From Actinomadura sp. NBRC 104412 (lineage in GTDB: Bacteria; Actinomycetota; Actinomycetes; Streptosporangiales; Streptosporangiaceae), in the NCBI RefSeq assembly GCF_030269515.1, contig NZ_BSTM01000015.1, forward strand, positions 1 through 64,000: a DNA stretch of 64,000 nt. Direction: 5' to 3'. The notes under the pieces were generated by a model. The model ran no database searches. It had not been told where the DNA came from and was given only the letters and a program-made list of their open reading frames with translations. Position numbers and translations under genes: made by a program. Shown in pieces: positions 47,919 through 56,287 of the stretch. Within the stretch, counting starts at the first letter, position 1. Every line of letters starts with the position of its first letter.

Positions 47919-49294
47919 ACCACCACCTCCTTCTCCTCCTCCTTCGCGGAACGGGGAGCACGGAGGCCGAGATGGTCGCGCAGGGTCGGCCCGGTGTACT
48001 CGGTGCGGAACACACCGCGTTCCTGAAGCAGCGGCACCACCCTGTCGACCAGGTCGTCCAGGCCGCCGGGCGTCAGGTGCGGGACGAACACGAACCCGTC
48101 GGCGGCGCCGGTCCGCACGAACTCCTCGATCTGGTCCGCCACCGAGCGCGGGGTGCCGACGAAGGTCTGCCGGGACGTCGCCTCGATCACCAGTTCGCGG
48201 ATCGACAGGCCGCGCTCGGCAGCCAGCGCCCGCCATGTCCGGACCGTCTCGCGCCGGTCGCCCCGGAACTGGGCACGTCCCTTCGAGACCCCCTCGCCGA
48301 AGTCGGGCTCCACGTCCGGGAGCGGACCGTCCGGGTCGTAGCCCGACAGGTCACGCCCCCACATCGCCTCCACGAACACCATCGCCGTCTGAGGGCTGAC
48401 CTGCGCGCGCCGGATCTGCGCCGCCCGCTCGGCGGCCTCCTCCCCGGAGTCGCCCAGCACGAAGGTGACCGCCGGCATGATCTTCAGCTCGGACGGGTCG
48501 CGCCCGTACTTGGCCATCCGGCTCTTGACGTCCCTGTAGAAGGCACGGCCGTCCTCCAGCGTCCCATGCCGGCTGAAGATCACGTCGGCGTCCCGGGCCG
48601 CGAACTCGCGGCCCTCGGCGGAGTCCCCGGCCTGAATGATCACGGGATGGCCCTGCGGCCCGCGCGGGACGTTGAACCGCCCGGCGATGTCGAACTGCGG
48701 CCCCCGATGCGCGAACGCGCCCGCGTCGCCGCGCGCCAGGAACCGTCCCGTGCCCGGATCGGCCACGACGTCTTCGTCCCGCCACGAGTCCCACAGCTCA
48801 CGCGCCGTCGCGAGGAACTCGCGGGCACGGTTGTAGCGGTCCGCCTCGGCCAGGTACCCGCCGCGCCGGAAGTTCTCCCCGGTGAACTCGTCCCAACTGG
48901 TCACCACGTTCCAGGCGGCCCGGCCGCCGCTGAGGTGGTCGAGCGTCGCCAGCCGCCGCGCCACCTCGTACGGCTCGTTGAAGGTGGAGTTCACCGTCGC
49001 CGCCAAGCCCAGGTGCGTCGTCACCGCCGCCAGAGCGGACAGCACCGTCAGCGACTCGGGACGCCCCGCCACGTCCGGATCGTGGATGCGCCCCTTCATC
49101 TCCCGCAGCCGCAGCCCCTCGGCCAGGAAGAAGAAGTCGAACAGCCCACGCTCGGCCGTCCGCGCCAGATGGACGGACGAGGCGAAGTCGATCTGGCTTC
49201 CCGAGGCCGGATCCGACCACACCGTGGTGTTGTTGACACCGGGAAAGTGCGCCGCCAGATGAACCTGCTTCGCGGCGGCCGCCGACGCGGGCAT
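47915..49294 (-). CDS. LLM flavin-dependent monooxygenase (NtaA/SnaA/DszA family)
   Basis: A 459-aa LLM monooxygenase, the first gene of the operon. Typical patterns are AAHFPGVNNTTVWSDPASGS, FFFLAEGLRLRE, NEPYEVARRLATLDHLSGGR and AAWNVVTSWDE, then GHPVIIQAGDS and FRTEYTGPTLRDHLGL. Relatives include nitrilotriacetate, dibenzothiophene-sulfone and dimethyl-sulfide monooxygenases. ATG 49294 has GGGAG 7 nt upstream, and an inverted repeat (49322-49342) lies 28 bp before the start. The C-terminal Lys/Glu-rich tail overlaps the next start. Confidence 0.92.
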   Translation of the reverse strand: MPASAAAAKQVHLAAHFPGVNNTTVWSDPASGSQIDFASSVHLARTAERGLFDFFFLAEGLRLREMKGRIHDPDVAGRPESLTVLSALAAVTTHLGLAATVNSTFNEPYEVARRLATLDHLSGGRAAWNVVTSWDEFTGENFRRGGYLAEADRYNRAREFLATARELWDSWRDEDVVADPGTGRFLARGDAGAFAHRGPQFDIAGRFNVPRGPQGHPVIIQAGDSAEGREFAARDADVIFSRHGTLEDGRAFYRDVKSRMAKYGRDPSELKIMPAVTFVLGDSGEEAAERAAQIRRAQVSPQTAMVFVEAMWGRDLSGYDPDGPLPDVEPDFGEGVSKGRAQFRGDRRETVRTWRALAAERGLSIRELVIEATSRQTFVGTPRSVADQIEEFVRTGAADGFVFVPHLTPGGLDDLVDRVVPLLQERGVFRTEYTGPTLRDHLGLRAPRSAKEEEKEVVV

Positions 49295-49321
49295 GGCATC
49301 GCTCCCAAGGACGGGTCGATA

Positions 49322-49342
49322 TTCCTACCAATATAGTAGGAA
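49322..49342. promoter_or_regulatory. Operator-like inverted repeat before the monooxygenase operon
   Basis: TTCCTAC (49322-49328), 7 bp, GTAGGAA (49336-49342) is a perfect inverted repeat 28 bp upstream of the LLM start. GTAGGAAA is shared with the region 45125-45132, so the ArsR-like protein may bind both places. Confidence 0.55.
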
Positions 49343-49360
49343 AGATCTGGATCCGGCCAT

Positions 49361-49374
49361 GCCCGCGCGCGGGC
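49361..49374 (-). terminator. GC-rich palindrome after the LeuCD-like operon
   Basis: GCCCGCG followed by CGCGGGC (49361-49374) is a perfect palindrome starting 4 bp beyond the stop of the last gene of the minus-strand catabolic operon. As RNA it can form a 5-bp stem with a 4-nt loop. It may also insulate the monooxygenase promoter. Confidence 0.4.
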
Positions 49375-49378
49375 TTCG

Positions 49379-49900
49379 TCAGCCGGGAGCGGTGGCGGGG
49401 GGCGCCCCGAACAGGCCGGGACGGGCGATGGCCAGCTCGATCAGGCCACCGCCGGCGAGCATCTCCAGCAGGAACGGATCGGCGGGCGGGACGGTGCGGG
49501 TCGTTCCCGTCGTCAGGTTGGTGAAGGTCCCCTCCGTGATGTCCACCCGCAGGCGGTCACCGGTGCTCACCAGGTCGGTGACATCGGGGACCTCCAGGGC
49601 GGGCAAGCCGATCTCGAAACAGTTGCGGTAGAAGGTGCGGGCGAACGTCGCGGCCACCACGCACCCGATGCCGGTCGCCTGGAGGGCCTTGGTCGCGATG
49701 GCCCGGCCGGAGGACTGCCCGAAGTGCCGCCCCGCGACCACGATGTCGCCGGGCTCGACCTCCAGCGGGAACCTCGGGTCCAGATCCTCCAGCACATGCC
49801 TGACGATCTCCGACATGGGCTCGAAGACGTAGCGGGACTTCACCAGCCGGTCGGTGGGGATGTTGTCGCCGAACTTCCAGCAGCGGCCCTCGAAGACCAT
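49379..49900 (-). CDS. Aconitase-superfamily small subunit (LeuD-like), second copy
   Basis: A 173-aa swivelling-domain protein of the isopropylmalate-dehydratase small-subunit family: FGDNIPTDRLVKSRYVFEP, then VVAGRHFGQSSGRAIATKAL and FARTFYRNCFEIGLPALE. The start at 49900 was chosen because GAGGG stands 6 nt upstream; an ATG at 49915, overlapping the large-subunit stop, is possible. Its partner is the adjacent large subunit at 49912, which lacks Fe-S ligands, so the pair may not act as a normal hydro-lyase. It is the last gene of the catabolic operon. Confidence 0.9.
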   Translation of the reverse strand: MVFEGRCWKFGDNIPTDRLVKSRYVFEPMSEIVRHVLEDLDPRFPLEVEPGDIVVAGRHFGQSSGRAIATKALQATGIGCVVAATFARTFYRNCFEIGLPALEVPDVTDLVSTGDRLRVDITEGTFTNLTTGTTRTVPPADPFLLEMLAGGGLIELAIARPGLFGAPPATAPG

Positions 49901-49911
49901 GCTCGTCCCTC

Positions 49912-51192
49912 TCATCGCGGCCCCGCCCGGTGTGTGATCTCGCGGGGATCGGTGATTTGGCCGGTGACGGCGGAGGCCGCCACCGTGGCCGCCGAGGCCA
50001 GGAACATGCTGGCCTCGGGGCTGCCGTTGCGGCCGGGGAAGTTGCGGGCATGGGTGGAGATCATCGCTTCGCCCGGAGCCATCGCGCCCATGTTGGCGGC
50101 CTGGTTGGAGCCGGTACTGGGCGGGAACCACGTCCCCCCGGCCTCGTGCAGCCGCCGCACCAGCCCCTCCCGCTCGGCCTCCGAGAACACCTCCCGGCTC
50201 GCGGGCACGAGGTTGAGGCGCACGTCCGGATGGACGGTGCGCCCGTCCAGCACCTCGGCGGCCAGCCGGAAGTCCTCCAGCCGCCCGCCGCCGTGCCCGC
50301 CGAGCTCGGTCCACTGGACGGGAGTCCCGGCCAGGGCCTCCACGGGCTTGACGTTGCCGACCGTGGGCGGGCAGGCCACCTGCGGGCCGAGTCCCGTGAC
50401 GTCGAACGAAGCCACCTCGTGGGCCGCCCCGGGATCGCCGCGCTCGAACACGCCGTCCACGCCCAGCGCGCGGGCCTGGGCCTCGGTCACCTCGTCGGGC
50501 TCCACGTACCCGCACTTGGCGCCGACGTCCACCGTCAGCAGCGGGAACAGCCAGCGGTCCCAGAACGGCAGCGCCTTGACGTAGGGGCCGCCGAACTCCA
50601 GCGCCTTGTAGACCTGGCCGCCCTCACCCAGCTCGCCGACCAGCCACAGCGCCACGTCGCGCGTGGTGGCGCCGGGCCCCGTCCGGCCGTCGATCTCGAC
50701 GCGGACCGTGGACGGCACCTTGAACCACGCCTTCCCGTACGGCAGGACCGTCCCGGCGTGCGAGTCGTTGCCGAGGGCGACCGCGAGCGCGCCCAGCACG
50801 CCGTGCACGGGCGTGTGGCTGTCGGACCCGACCACGATCGACCCGGGCCGCACCAGCCCGCGCCGCATCACCACGTTGTGGATGTTGCCGCTGCCGCAGT
50901 CGAACAGCCGGATGCCGTGGCGGCGCGCCCACTCCCGGTTGGCCTCCAGCACCGCCGCCTGCCGCTCGGTCGCGGGTGCGAAGTGGTGGTCGAACACCAT
51001 CGCCACCCGGTCCGGACGCAGGATCGGCCGGCCGACCCGCTCGTCGAAGACCTTGGCGGTCAGGAAACCGCTGAGATCGTGCATGATCAGCAGGTCCACG
51101 TCCGCGACCACGATGTCCCCGGCCGTCACCGCCTTCTTCGCGCCGGCCCGCGCGAGGATCTTTTCGACGAAGGTCAGGTGGGGCCCGGTCAT
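49912..51192 (-). CDS. Aconitase-superfamily large subunit (LeuC-like) lacking Fe-S cysteines
   Basis: A 426-aa protein clearly homologous over its full length to LeuC and to its neighbour at 51189 (VFDHHFAP, VVGSDSHTPVHGVLGALA, ARNFPGRNG). All three Cys ligands of the 4Fe-4S cluster are gone. The place of GSCAN in the neighbour reads ELGGHGGGRL, and the place of PGCGAC reads PPSTGSNQA. The cluster binds substrate and activates the hydroxyl in aconitases, so this protein must work differently, use another metal, or be regulatory. The gene is intact and coupled by ATGA overlaps, which argues for selection and against decay. Confidence 0.9.
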   Translation of the reverse strand: MTGPHLTFVEKILARAGAKKAVTAGDIVVADVDLLIMHDLSGFLTAKVFDERVGRPILRPDRVAMVFDHHFAPATERQAAVLEANREWARRHGIRLFDCGSGNIHNVVMRRGLVRPGSIVVGSDSHTPVHGVLGALAVALGNDSHAGTVLPYGKAWFKVPSTVRVEIDGRTGPGATTRDVALWLVGELGEGGQVYKALEFGGPYVKALPFWDRWLFPLLTVDVGAKCGYVEPDEVTEAQARALGVDGVFERGDPGAAHEVASFDVTGLGPQVACPPTVGNVKPVEALAGTPVQWTELGGHGGGRLEDFRLAAEVLDGRTVHPDVRLNLVPASREVFSEAEREGLVRRLHEAGGTWFPPSTGSNQAANMGAMAPGEAMISTHARNFPGRNGSPEASMFLASAATVAASAVTGQITDPREITHRAGPR

Positions 51193-52451
51193 ACGGTGAC
51201 CTCCCGGGGGTCGGTGATGACGCCGCGGACCGCCGAGGCGGCGGCGGTGGCCGGGCTGCTCAGATAGATCCGCGACTCGTAGGCGCCCATCCGGCCGCGG
51301 AAGTTGCGGTTGGCGGTGGACAGGGTGACCTCGCCGTCGGCCATCGCGCCGCCGTTGCCCGCGCACGCCCCGCAGCCGGGGTTGGTGATCGTGGCACCAG
51401 CCTCCAGCAGCGTGGACAGGATGCCGTCGGCGGCGGCCCTCGACATGATCGTGGCGGACGCGGGGGTGACGATCAGCCGGACCCCGGGTGCCACCGTTCT
51501 GCCCTTCAGGTAGCGCGCCGCGACGGCCAGGTCGTCGTACTTGGCGTTGGCGCAGGAGCCGACGAACACCTGGTCGAGGCGGGTGCCCTCGACCTCTTCC
51601 ACGGGGACGACGTTGTCGACCGTGTGCGGGACGGCGATCTGCGGCGAGAGCGCCCGGGTGTCGATCACCTCCTCCTGCCGGTAGACGGCGCCGGGATCCG
51701 GCCGGAGCTCCACGTAGTCGTCCGGCGCGACGCCGGCCTCCGCCAGGTAGGCGCGGGTGGTCTCGTCGGGCGGGACGAACGCGTTCTTGGCGCCCATCTC
51801 CATCGCCAGGTTGCACAGCGTCATCCGCTCCGACACCGACATCGCGGCCGGGTAGGAGCCGTGGAACTCGACCGAGCAGTAGGTGGCGCCGTCCGCCCCG
51901 AGGTCGCCGATCAGGCGGAGCATGATGTCCTTGGGGTGCACCCCGGCGGGCGGCGGACCCTCGATCGTGATCTTGATGGATTCGGGGACCTTCATCCAGA
52001 GTCGCCCGGTCACCCAGGCCGCGGTGATCTCGCTGAAGCCGACGCCGGTGCCGAGCGCGCCCAGCGCCCCGTAGATGGTGGAGTGCGAGTCGGTGCCGAT
52101 GATCAGCGCGCCCGGCCTGACATGTCCCTTCTCCATCAGCACGATGTGGGCGATGCCCGCGTTGACGTCGTAGAACGTGCGGATCCCCATCTTCTCGGCG
52201 AACTCGCGGCACAGCCGGTGGTCGGCGGCGGTCTTGGCCGAGTTCGCCGGCGAGATATGGTCCATGACCATCGCGATCCGGTCCACGTCGTACAGCCTGT
52301 CGACGCCCATCCGCTCCAGCGTGCGGATGCACCGCCAGCTCGCGGTGTGGCTCATGTAGAGATCGGGGTAGGCGTCGACGATCCGCCCCGGTTCCAGCCC
52401 GCTCTCGCCCGAGGCCCGTTCCAGCGCCTTCTGCGCGAAGGTCCTGCTCAT
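51189..52451 (-). CDS. Aconitase-superfamily large subunit (LeuC/DmdA-like), canonical
   Basis: A 420-aa hydro-lyase large subunit with the three Fe-S cysteines in FVGSCANAKY and NPGCGACAGN, the catalytic Asp-His in VMDHISP, and GTDSHSTIYGALGALG. Family members add or remove water in C5-C6 dicarboxylic acids: isopropylmalate, citraconate/methylmalate, dimethylmalate, homoaconitate. The sequence alone does not tell the substrate; the context (CitE-type lyase, no other leucine genes) argues against leucine synthesis. It overlaps its small-subunit partner (ATGA) and the Cys-less paralogue. Confidence 0.92.
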   Translation of the reverse strand: MSRTFAQKALERASGESGLEPGRIVDAYPDLYMSHTASWRCIRTLERMGVDRLYDVDRIAMVMDHISPANSAKTAADHRLCREFAEKMGIRTFYDVNAGIAHIVLMEKGHVRPGALIIGTDSHSTIYGALGALGTGVGFSEITAAWVTGRLWMKVPESIKITIEGPPPAGVHPKDIMLRLIGDLGADGATYCSVEFHGSYPAAMSVSERMTLCNLAMEMGAKNAFVPPDETTRAYLAEAGVAPDDYVELRPDPGAVYRQEEVIDTRALSPQIAVPHTVDNVVPVEEVEGTRLDQVFVGSCANAKYDDLAVAARYLKGRTVAPGVRLIVTPASATIMSRAAADGILSTLLEAGATITNPGCGACAGNGGAMADGEVTLSTANRNFRGRMGAYESRIYLSSPATAAASAVRGVITDPREVTV

Positions 52452-53005
52452 CGGGCGCCCCCCTTCGTCGTGGCGATGGTGTTCATCAGGTAGGGGATCA
52501 GCCCGCCGCTTTCCAGGATCGTCCGCAGGTTCTCCGGGTACGGCGCGAACGGAAACCGCTCGCCGTCCACCTCCACGACCCCGTCGGCGTAGTCGACCCG
52601 GACCTCGCCGCCCGGCACTCCCCCGTCGCCGTCGAAGTCGGCGGCGCGTTCCCTGACGGCTTGCGCCGCACCGGGCGACTCGACCGCGACCAGCCCGGTG
52701 TTGATGGCGTTGCGGAAGAAAACCCGCGAGAACGACGCGGCGACCACCGCGGTGATCCCCGCCCCGATCAGGCAGGTCGCGGCCTGCTCGCGGGCGCTGC
52801 CACAGCCGAAGTTGCGGCCAGCGACCACCACGCGGCTCTCCCGCAGCCGCTCCTGGACGCGCGGCCCGAGCGGCTCGAACGCGTGCCCGGCCAGCTCCTG
52901 CGGATCGATGCTGACCAGGTAGCGGCCCGGGATGATGACATCGGTGTTCACGTCGTCACCGAAGACGACACTGGGCCCGCCCACGCGGTGCGTCCCGGCG
53001 CTCAC
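52448..53005 (-). CDS. Aconitase-superfamily small subunit (LeuD/DmdB-like), first copy
   Basis: A 185-aa swivelling-domain subunit: VFGDDVNTDVIIPGRYLV, VVVAGRNFGCGSAREQAA (the GCGSSRE-like active-site loop), and FSRVFFRNAINTGLVAVE. It is the partner of the canonical large subunit downstream, with an ATGA overlap. GTG 53005 has GGAG 8 nt upstream and overlaps the stop of the mu-crystallin-like gene (GTGA). Together the two subunits form a probable dicarboxylate hydro-lyase. Confidence 0.92.
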   Translation of the reverse strand: MSAGTHRVGGPSVVFGDDVNTDVIIPGRYLVSIDPQELAGHAFEPLGPRVQERLRESRVVVAGRNFGCGSAREQAATCLIGAGITAVVAASFSRVFFRNAINTGLVAVESPGAAQAVRERAADFDGDGGVPGGEVRVDYADGVVEVDGERFPFAPYPENLRTILESGGLIPYLMNTIATTKGGAR

Positions 53006-54081
53006 GGGCTGGTCTCCTCGAGAAACCAGTCGGTCGGCACCTCGTGGCCGAGGCCCCGCTCCTCGGCCAGCGCCAGCGCGCGGGCGCAGACGGCGGCGAA
53101 CTGGAGCCCCATCCCGGTGTTGTTGGCGAAGATCGTGACCTCGTCCGGGGACGTGCGTCCCGGAGCGCGCCCGGCCAGCACCTCGCCCAGTTCGCGGATG
53201 TCGTCCCAGGACATCCGGCCGCGCTCGACCGGCCCGAGGATGTCGAACTGCTTGTCGTGGTGCACCTGCTCGCGGGAGAGCACCACGATCCTGTCGGCCC
53301 GGTCGAAGGTGGCGTCGTCCAGCTCGCGCCGGGTCGCGGTGCCGTCCGGGGACGTGATCGCGGTGACATGGGAGCCGGGTTCCAGCCACCCGCCCTCGAA
53401 GCAGGGGTCCATCGCGGCCGTGGCGCAGGTGACGATCCGGCAGCCCTCGACCGCGCCCCTCGGCTCGTCCACCGCCACGATCCGGCGGCCGGTGCGCGCC
53501 GACCACTCCGCGGCGAACGTCTCCCGGTTGCGGCGGGTCGGGCTGTAGACGCGCACCTCCTCGATCTCCGGCCGGACCAGCAGCAGGCACTCCAGATGCG
53601 CCTGCGCCTGCCAGCCGGAGCCGAACATCCCGGCCACGGTGACGCCCTCCGGCGCCATCTCCCGGATGCCCAGCGCCGAGGTCGCCCCGACCCGCATCTT
53701 CTGGACGAAGCTGTCGTGGATGATCGCCAGCGGCTCCAGCGTCTTCATGCTGTAGAGCGTCACCAGGCCGACGTACGTGCCGCCGGGCGCGGCGGGGATG
53801 AGCCGCCGCCGCTTCTCCCCGGTGGGCAGCGTCTCCACACCGGCCATGTCGGACGTGATCCGCAGCGCCCACACCCCGCTGGCCGCGTTGCCGCCCTCCT
53901 GGGACTTGAACCGGAACCGGAAACCGGGGTGGTCGGCGTCCTCGACGGGGAAATAGGTGTGGTTGCGGGGGCGGTTGGCGGCGCGGCCCTCGGTCAGCTC
54001 GACATACGCCGTCTCCAGCGCGCCGATGGTCTCCTCTGCTGTCAGCACCTTCTCCACGTCGGCGTTCGACAGGATTCTCAC
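53002..54081 (-). CDS. Ornithine cyclodeaminase/mu-crystallin family protein
   Basis: A 359-aa NAD(P)-dependent protein of the OCD/mu-crystallin family, with VRILSNADVEKVL at the start, the substrate-binding Lys in FRFKSQEGG, and the Rossmann motif VTVAGMFGSGWQAQAHLE (GxGxxxxxH-like). The reactions known in the family are cyclodeamination of amino acids, reduction of cyclic imines and N-alkyl amino-acid oxidation. GTG start overlaps the upstream stop (GTGA). In this operon it may act on an amino-acid- or imine-like intermediate freed by the amidohydrolases (inference). Confidence 0.9.
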   Translation of the reverse strand: MRILSNADVEKVLTAEETIGALETAYVELTEGRAANRPRNHTYFPVEDADHPGFRFRFKSQEGGNAASGVWALRITSDMAGVETLPTGEKRRRLIPAAPGGTYVGLVTLYSMKTLEPLAIIHDSFVQKMRVGATSALGIREMAPEGVTVAGMFGSGWQAQAHLECLLLVRPEIEEVRVYSPTRRNRETFAAEWSARTGRRIVAVDEPRGAVEGCRIVTCATAAMDPCFEGGWLEPGSHVTAITSPDGTATRRELDDATFDRADRIVVLSREQVHHDKQFDILGPVERGRMSWDDIRELGEVLAGRAPGRTSPDEVTIFANNTGMGLQFAAVCARALALAEERGLGHEVPTDWFLEETSP

Positions 54082-55139
54082 GATCGCGGCTCCTTGCTTC
54101 CGGTCAGTCTCTCGGCGCTTCGCGGTCCGACAAGGACGGTGTCGGCGACGACGGCACGGCCGCCGCCGGGAAGGATCAGTTCGATGGCGACGGCCCCCAC
54201 CGAGCCTTGCTCCAGCCGGACGTCCTCGCCCGGTGGCCGGTAGTCGCCGCCGGTGGACAGGTCGGCCTGGTCGATCCAGCGGACCTCGGCCTCCGTCCCG
54301 TCCGGGAACGCGGGGAGCGCCGAGAGGGCGGCATGCCCGAGCGCGGACTCGGCCGTACCGGCGGCGACGGCGCCGATCGCGGCCTCCAGCCCGGCCTCCA
54401 GTCCGGCCGCCGGGGAAGCGCCGCCGGGGTCCGCGACCGTTCTCGCGGCGCGCAGCCAGTTGTGCCGGTACTGCCCGGTGACGTCGACCGAGACGGCACC
54501 GTCCTGGGCGCTCGTCGTGTCCACCAGCACCTCGGTGTAGCCGCCGCCGCGCAGCGTCCGTTCGACGACCGACACCCTGTCGGCGGGCGCCAGGCCCGGC
54601 GCGACGGCCCGCCGCAGGGCCTCGTCCAGCAGTGCGGTGGCGTCGCGGATCAAGGCCGTCTCGTTCGGTGACGGCCGCAGCCGCTGCTCGCGGACGAGGC
54701 CGCCCAGCGGACGCAGTTCCCAGCCGGGCAGCGCGCCGGTCAGCTCCGTCACCAGGGCGGCGGGCCACAGCGCCGCGTCGACCAGGCCGGCCACGCCGCG
54801 TTCCCTGCCGTCCAGCAGACCGGCCACCAGCGGGCCGAACGCCCGGCCGCTGTGCAGGTCGGAGACCTTGGACGTGCGCCGCATCCAGGTGTGCACGCGC
54901 GGTGACAGCTTCGTCAGGAAGGACGGCTCGCCCTCCGCCGGTACCGCGACGACGCCCTCGTTCCAATAGATGCACAGGTTCGTCAGGTAACCGATGTCGT
55001 CCGACCGGTACACGTCGCCGTAGACGAGGGCGATGTCGATGCCGTCCTCGGCGAGCCTGTTCTGGAGCGTTCCCACGCGGGACGTCCACTCGGACTCGGG
55101 GATCTCGTCGTGGTCCAGGACCACCAGCCCGCGTTTCAT
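54078..55139 (-). CDS. M24/creatinase-fold protein, highly diverged
   Basis: A 353-aa protein related to the M24 (creatinase/aminopeptidase P) family. The N-terminal creatinase-like domain is recognisable (RLAEDGIDIALVYGDVYRSDDIGYLTNLCIYW pattern, split here by position 30-60), and the second domain starts near VREQRLRPSPNETALIRDATALLDEAL. The metal-binding residues of M24 peptidases are absent: no D-D-H-E-E series can be found in the C-terminal domain. It could be a metal-free hydrolase, like creatinase, or a non-catalytic partner of the M24 protein encoded just upstream, with which it overlaps (ATGA). Confidence 0.78.
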   Translation of the reverse strand: MKRGLVVLDHDEIPESEWTSRVGTLQNRLAEDGIDIALVYGDVYRSDDIGYLTNLCIYWNEGVVAVPAEGEPSFLTKLSPRVHTWMRRTSKVSDLHSGRAFGPLVAGLLDGRERGVAGLVDAALWPAALVTELTGALPGWELRPLGGLVREQRLRPSPNETALIRDATALLDEALRRAVAPGLAPADRVSVVERTLRGGGYTEVLVDTTSAQDGAVSVDVTGQYRHNWLRAARTVADPGGASPAAGLEAGLEAAIGAVAAGTAESALGHAALSALPAFPDGTEAEVRWIDQADLSTGGDYRPPGEDVRLEQGSVGAVAIELILPGGGRAVVADTVLVGPRSAERLTGSKEPRS

Positions 55140-56287
55140 GACGCCCTCTCTTCGGCGGTGGAGAACAGCTTGCGCTCGGTGCTGATGAGGATCTCGGGGC
55201 CGGTCGCGGTCACCGTCACCGGATCGCCCAGCACGTGGTAACCGGCCAGGGGCGTGTAGGTGTTGGGATGGATGATGAACACCGCCCCTTCGGGCAGGAC
55301 GGTCTCGTTGCCCTCGATGATCGGTGTCTCGTCCAGGTGCAGCCCGTGCCCGTGCCCGCGGACGCGGGTGTACTGGCTGGTGCAGTACTCGCCGTACCCG
55401 TACTTGCGGAAGACGTCGTTCTGCGCTTTGGCGACCTCGTGCGCCGTCACCCCGGGCCTCACCACCGAAAGGCCCGCCTCCACCGACTCGTTGAACAGGT
55501 CGAACGAGCGGCGCTGCCCGTCGCTGGGCGTGCCGACCACGGCCGACCGGCAGATCTGGAGCCAGTAGCCGTCCATCTGCGGGGTCAGCTCGGTGCGGAC
55601 CATGTCGCCGTCCTCCAGCAGGCGGGGACCGGGCGGGGTCATGCCGCGCACCTCGTCACCGCCCGAGGCGATGAGCATGAAGTTGTCCTCGGCGCCCCGC
55701 CGCTTGATCTCGGCCTCCACCTCCGCGACGATCCGGTACTCGGGCAGCCCGGGTTCCAGCACGTCCACGAACGCGCGCCAGCCCGCCTCGCAGACCTCCG
55801 CGCTGCGCCGCATCCTGGCCAGCTCCCAGTCGCTCTTGACCAGGCGGACGCCGTCCATCAGGGCGGTCGCCGACACGATCTCGGTGCCGGGCAGGGCCTT
55901 GCGGAGCACGTCGTCGAGGAACGCGGGAAGCAGTTCGAGGTGGGCGACGCCGAGCCGCCGGGGGGCCAGGTCGCGCAGCCGGCCGGTCAGCCGGCCGGCC
56001 GGCTCGGTGTCCTCGGGGAGCGCGACCGTGGTGCAGTCGGTGACCCAGCCGGCGGCGGCGATCGCGGCGGCGTCGGCATGCCGCACCGTGAACGCGCACG
56101 GGTCGCCGGTCGCCGGCAGCAGCGCCAGCGCCACGCTGCCCTTCACCGGTGCGTCGGTCAGGTAGCGGACGTTCTCCCGCCGCCATCCGGGCGCGAACGC
56201 CAGCAGGGCGTCCAGGCCCTGCTCGTCCATCGCGTCGCGAACGCGGCGGTAGCGGTGATCCCGCTCGCGCAGATCCTCCGGCGTCAT
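55136..56287 (-). CDS. M24-family creatinase/Xaa-Pro peptidase-like protein
   Basis: A 383-aa creatinase-fold protein. The N-terminal domain holds FAPGWRRENVRYLTDAPVKG, and the C-terminal pita-bread domain has LVKSDWELARMRRSAEVCEAG and the family's His in RGHGHGLHLDETP. Of the five metal ligands of M24 peptidases only this His fits: the positions of the two Asp read Glu (RTEL) and Gln (LQIC), and those of the two Glu read His (IIHPNTY) and Gly. Creatinase itself works without metal, so amidinohydrolase- or amidase-type chemistry on a small C-N compound is more likely than peptide cleavage. ATG 56287 overlaps the ATPase stop. Confidence 0.85.
   Translation of the reverse strand: MTPEDLRERDHRYRRVRDAMDEQGLDALLAFAPGWRRENVRYLTDAPVKGSVALALLPATGDPCAFTVRHADAAAIAAAGWVTDCTTVALPEDTEPAGRLTGRLRDLAPRRLGVAHLELLPAFLDDVLRKALPGTEIVSATALMDGVRLVKSDWELARMRRSAEVCEAGWRAFVDVLEPGLPEYRIVAEVEAEIKRRGAEDNFMLIASGGDEVRGMTPPGPRLLEDGDMVRTELTPQMDGYWLQICRSAVVGTPSDGQRRSFDLFNESVEAGLSVVRPGVTAHEVAKAQNDVFRKYGYGEYCTSQYTRVRGHGHGLHLDETPIIEGNETVLPEGAVFIIHPNTYTPLAGYHVLGDPVTVTATGPEILISTERKLFSTAEERAS

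Noticed and set aside
49379..53005. Leucine biosynthesis locus
   Set aside because: Although four genes are LeuC/LeuD-like, one large subunit lacks the cluster ligands, there are two pairs, and no leuA or leuB is nearby. The neighbours are catabolic.
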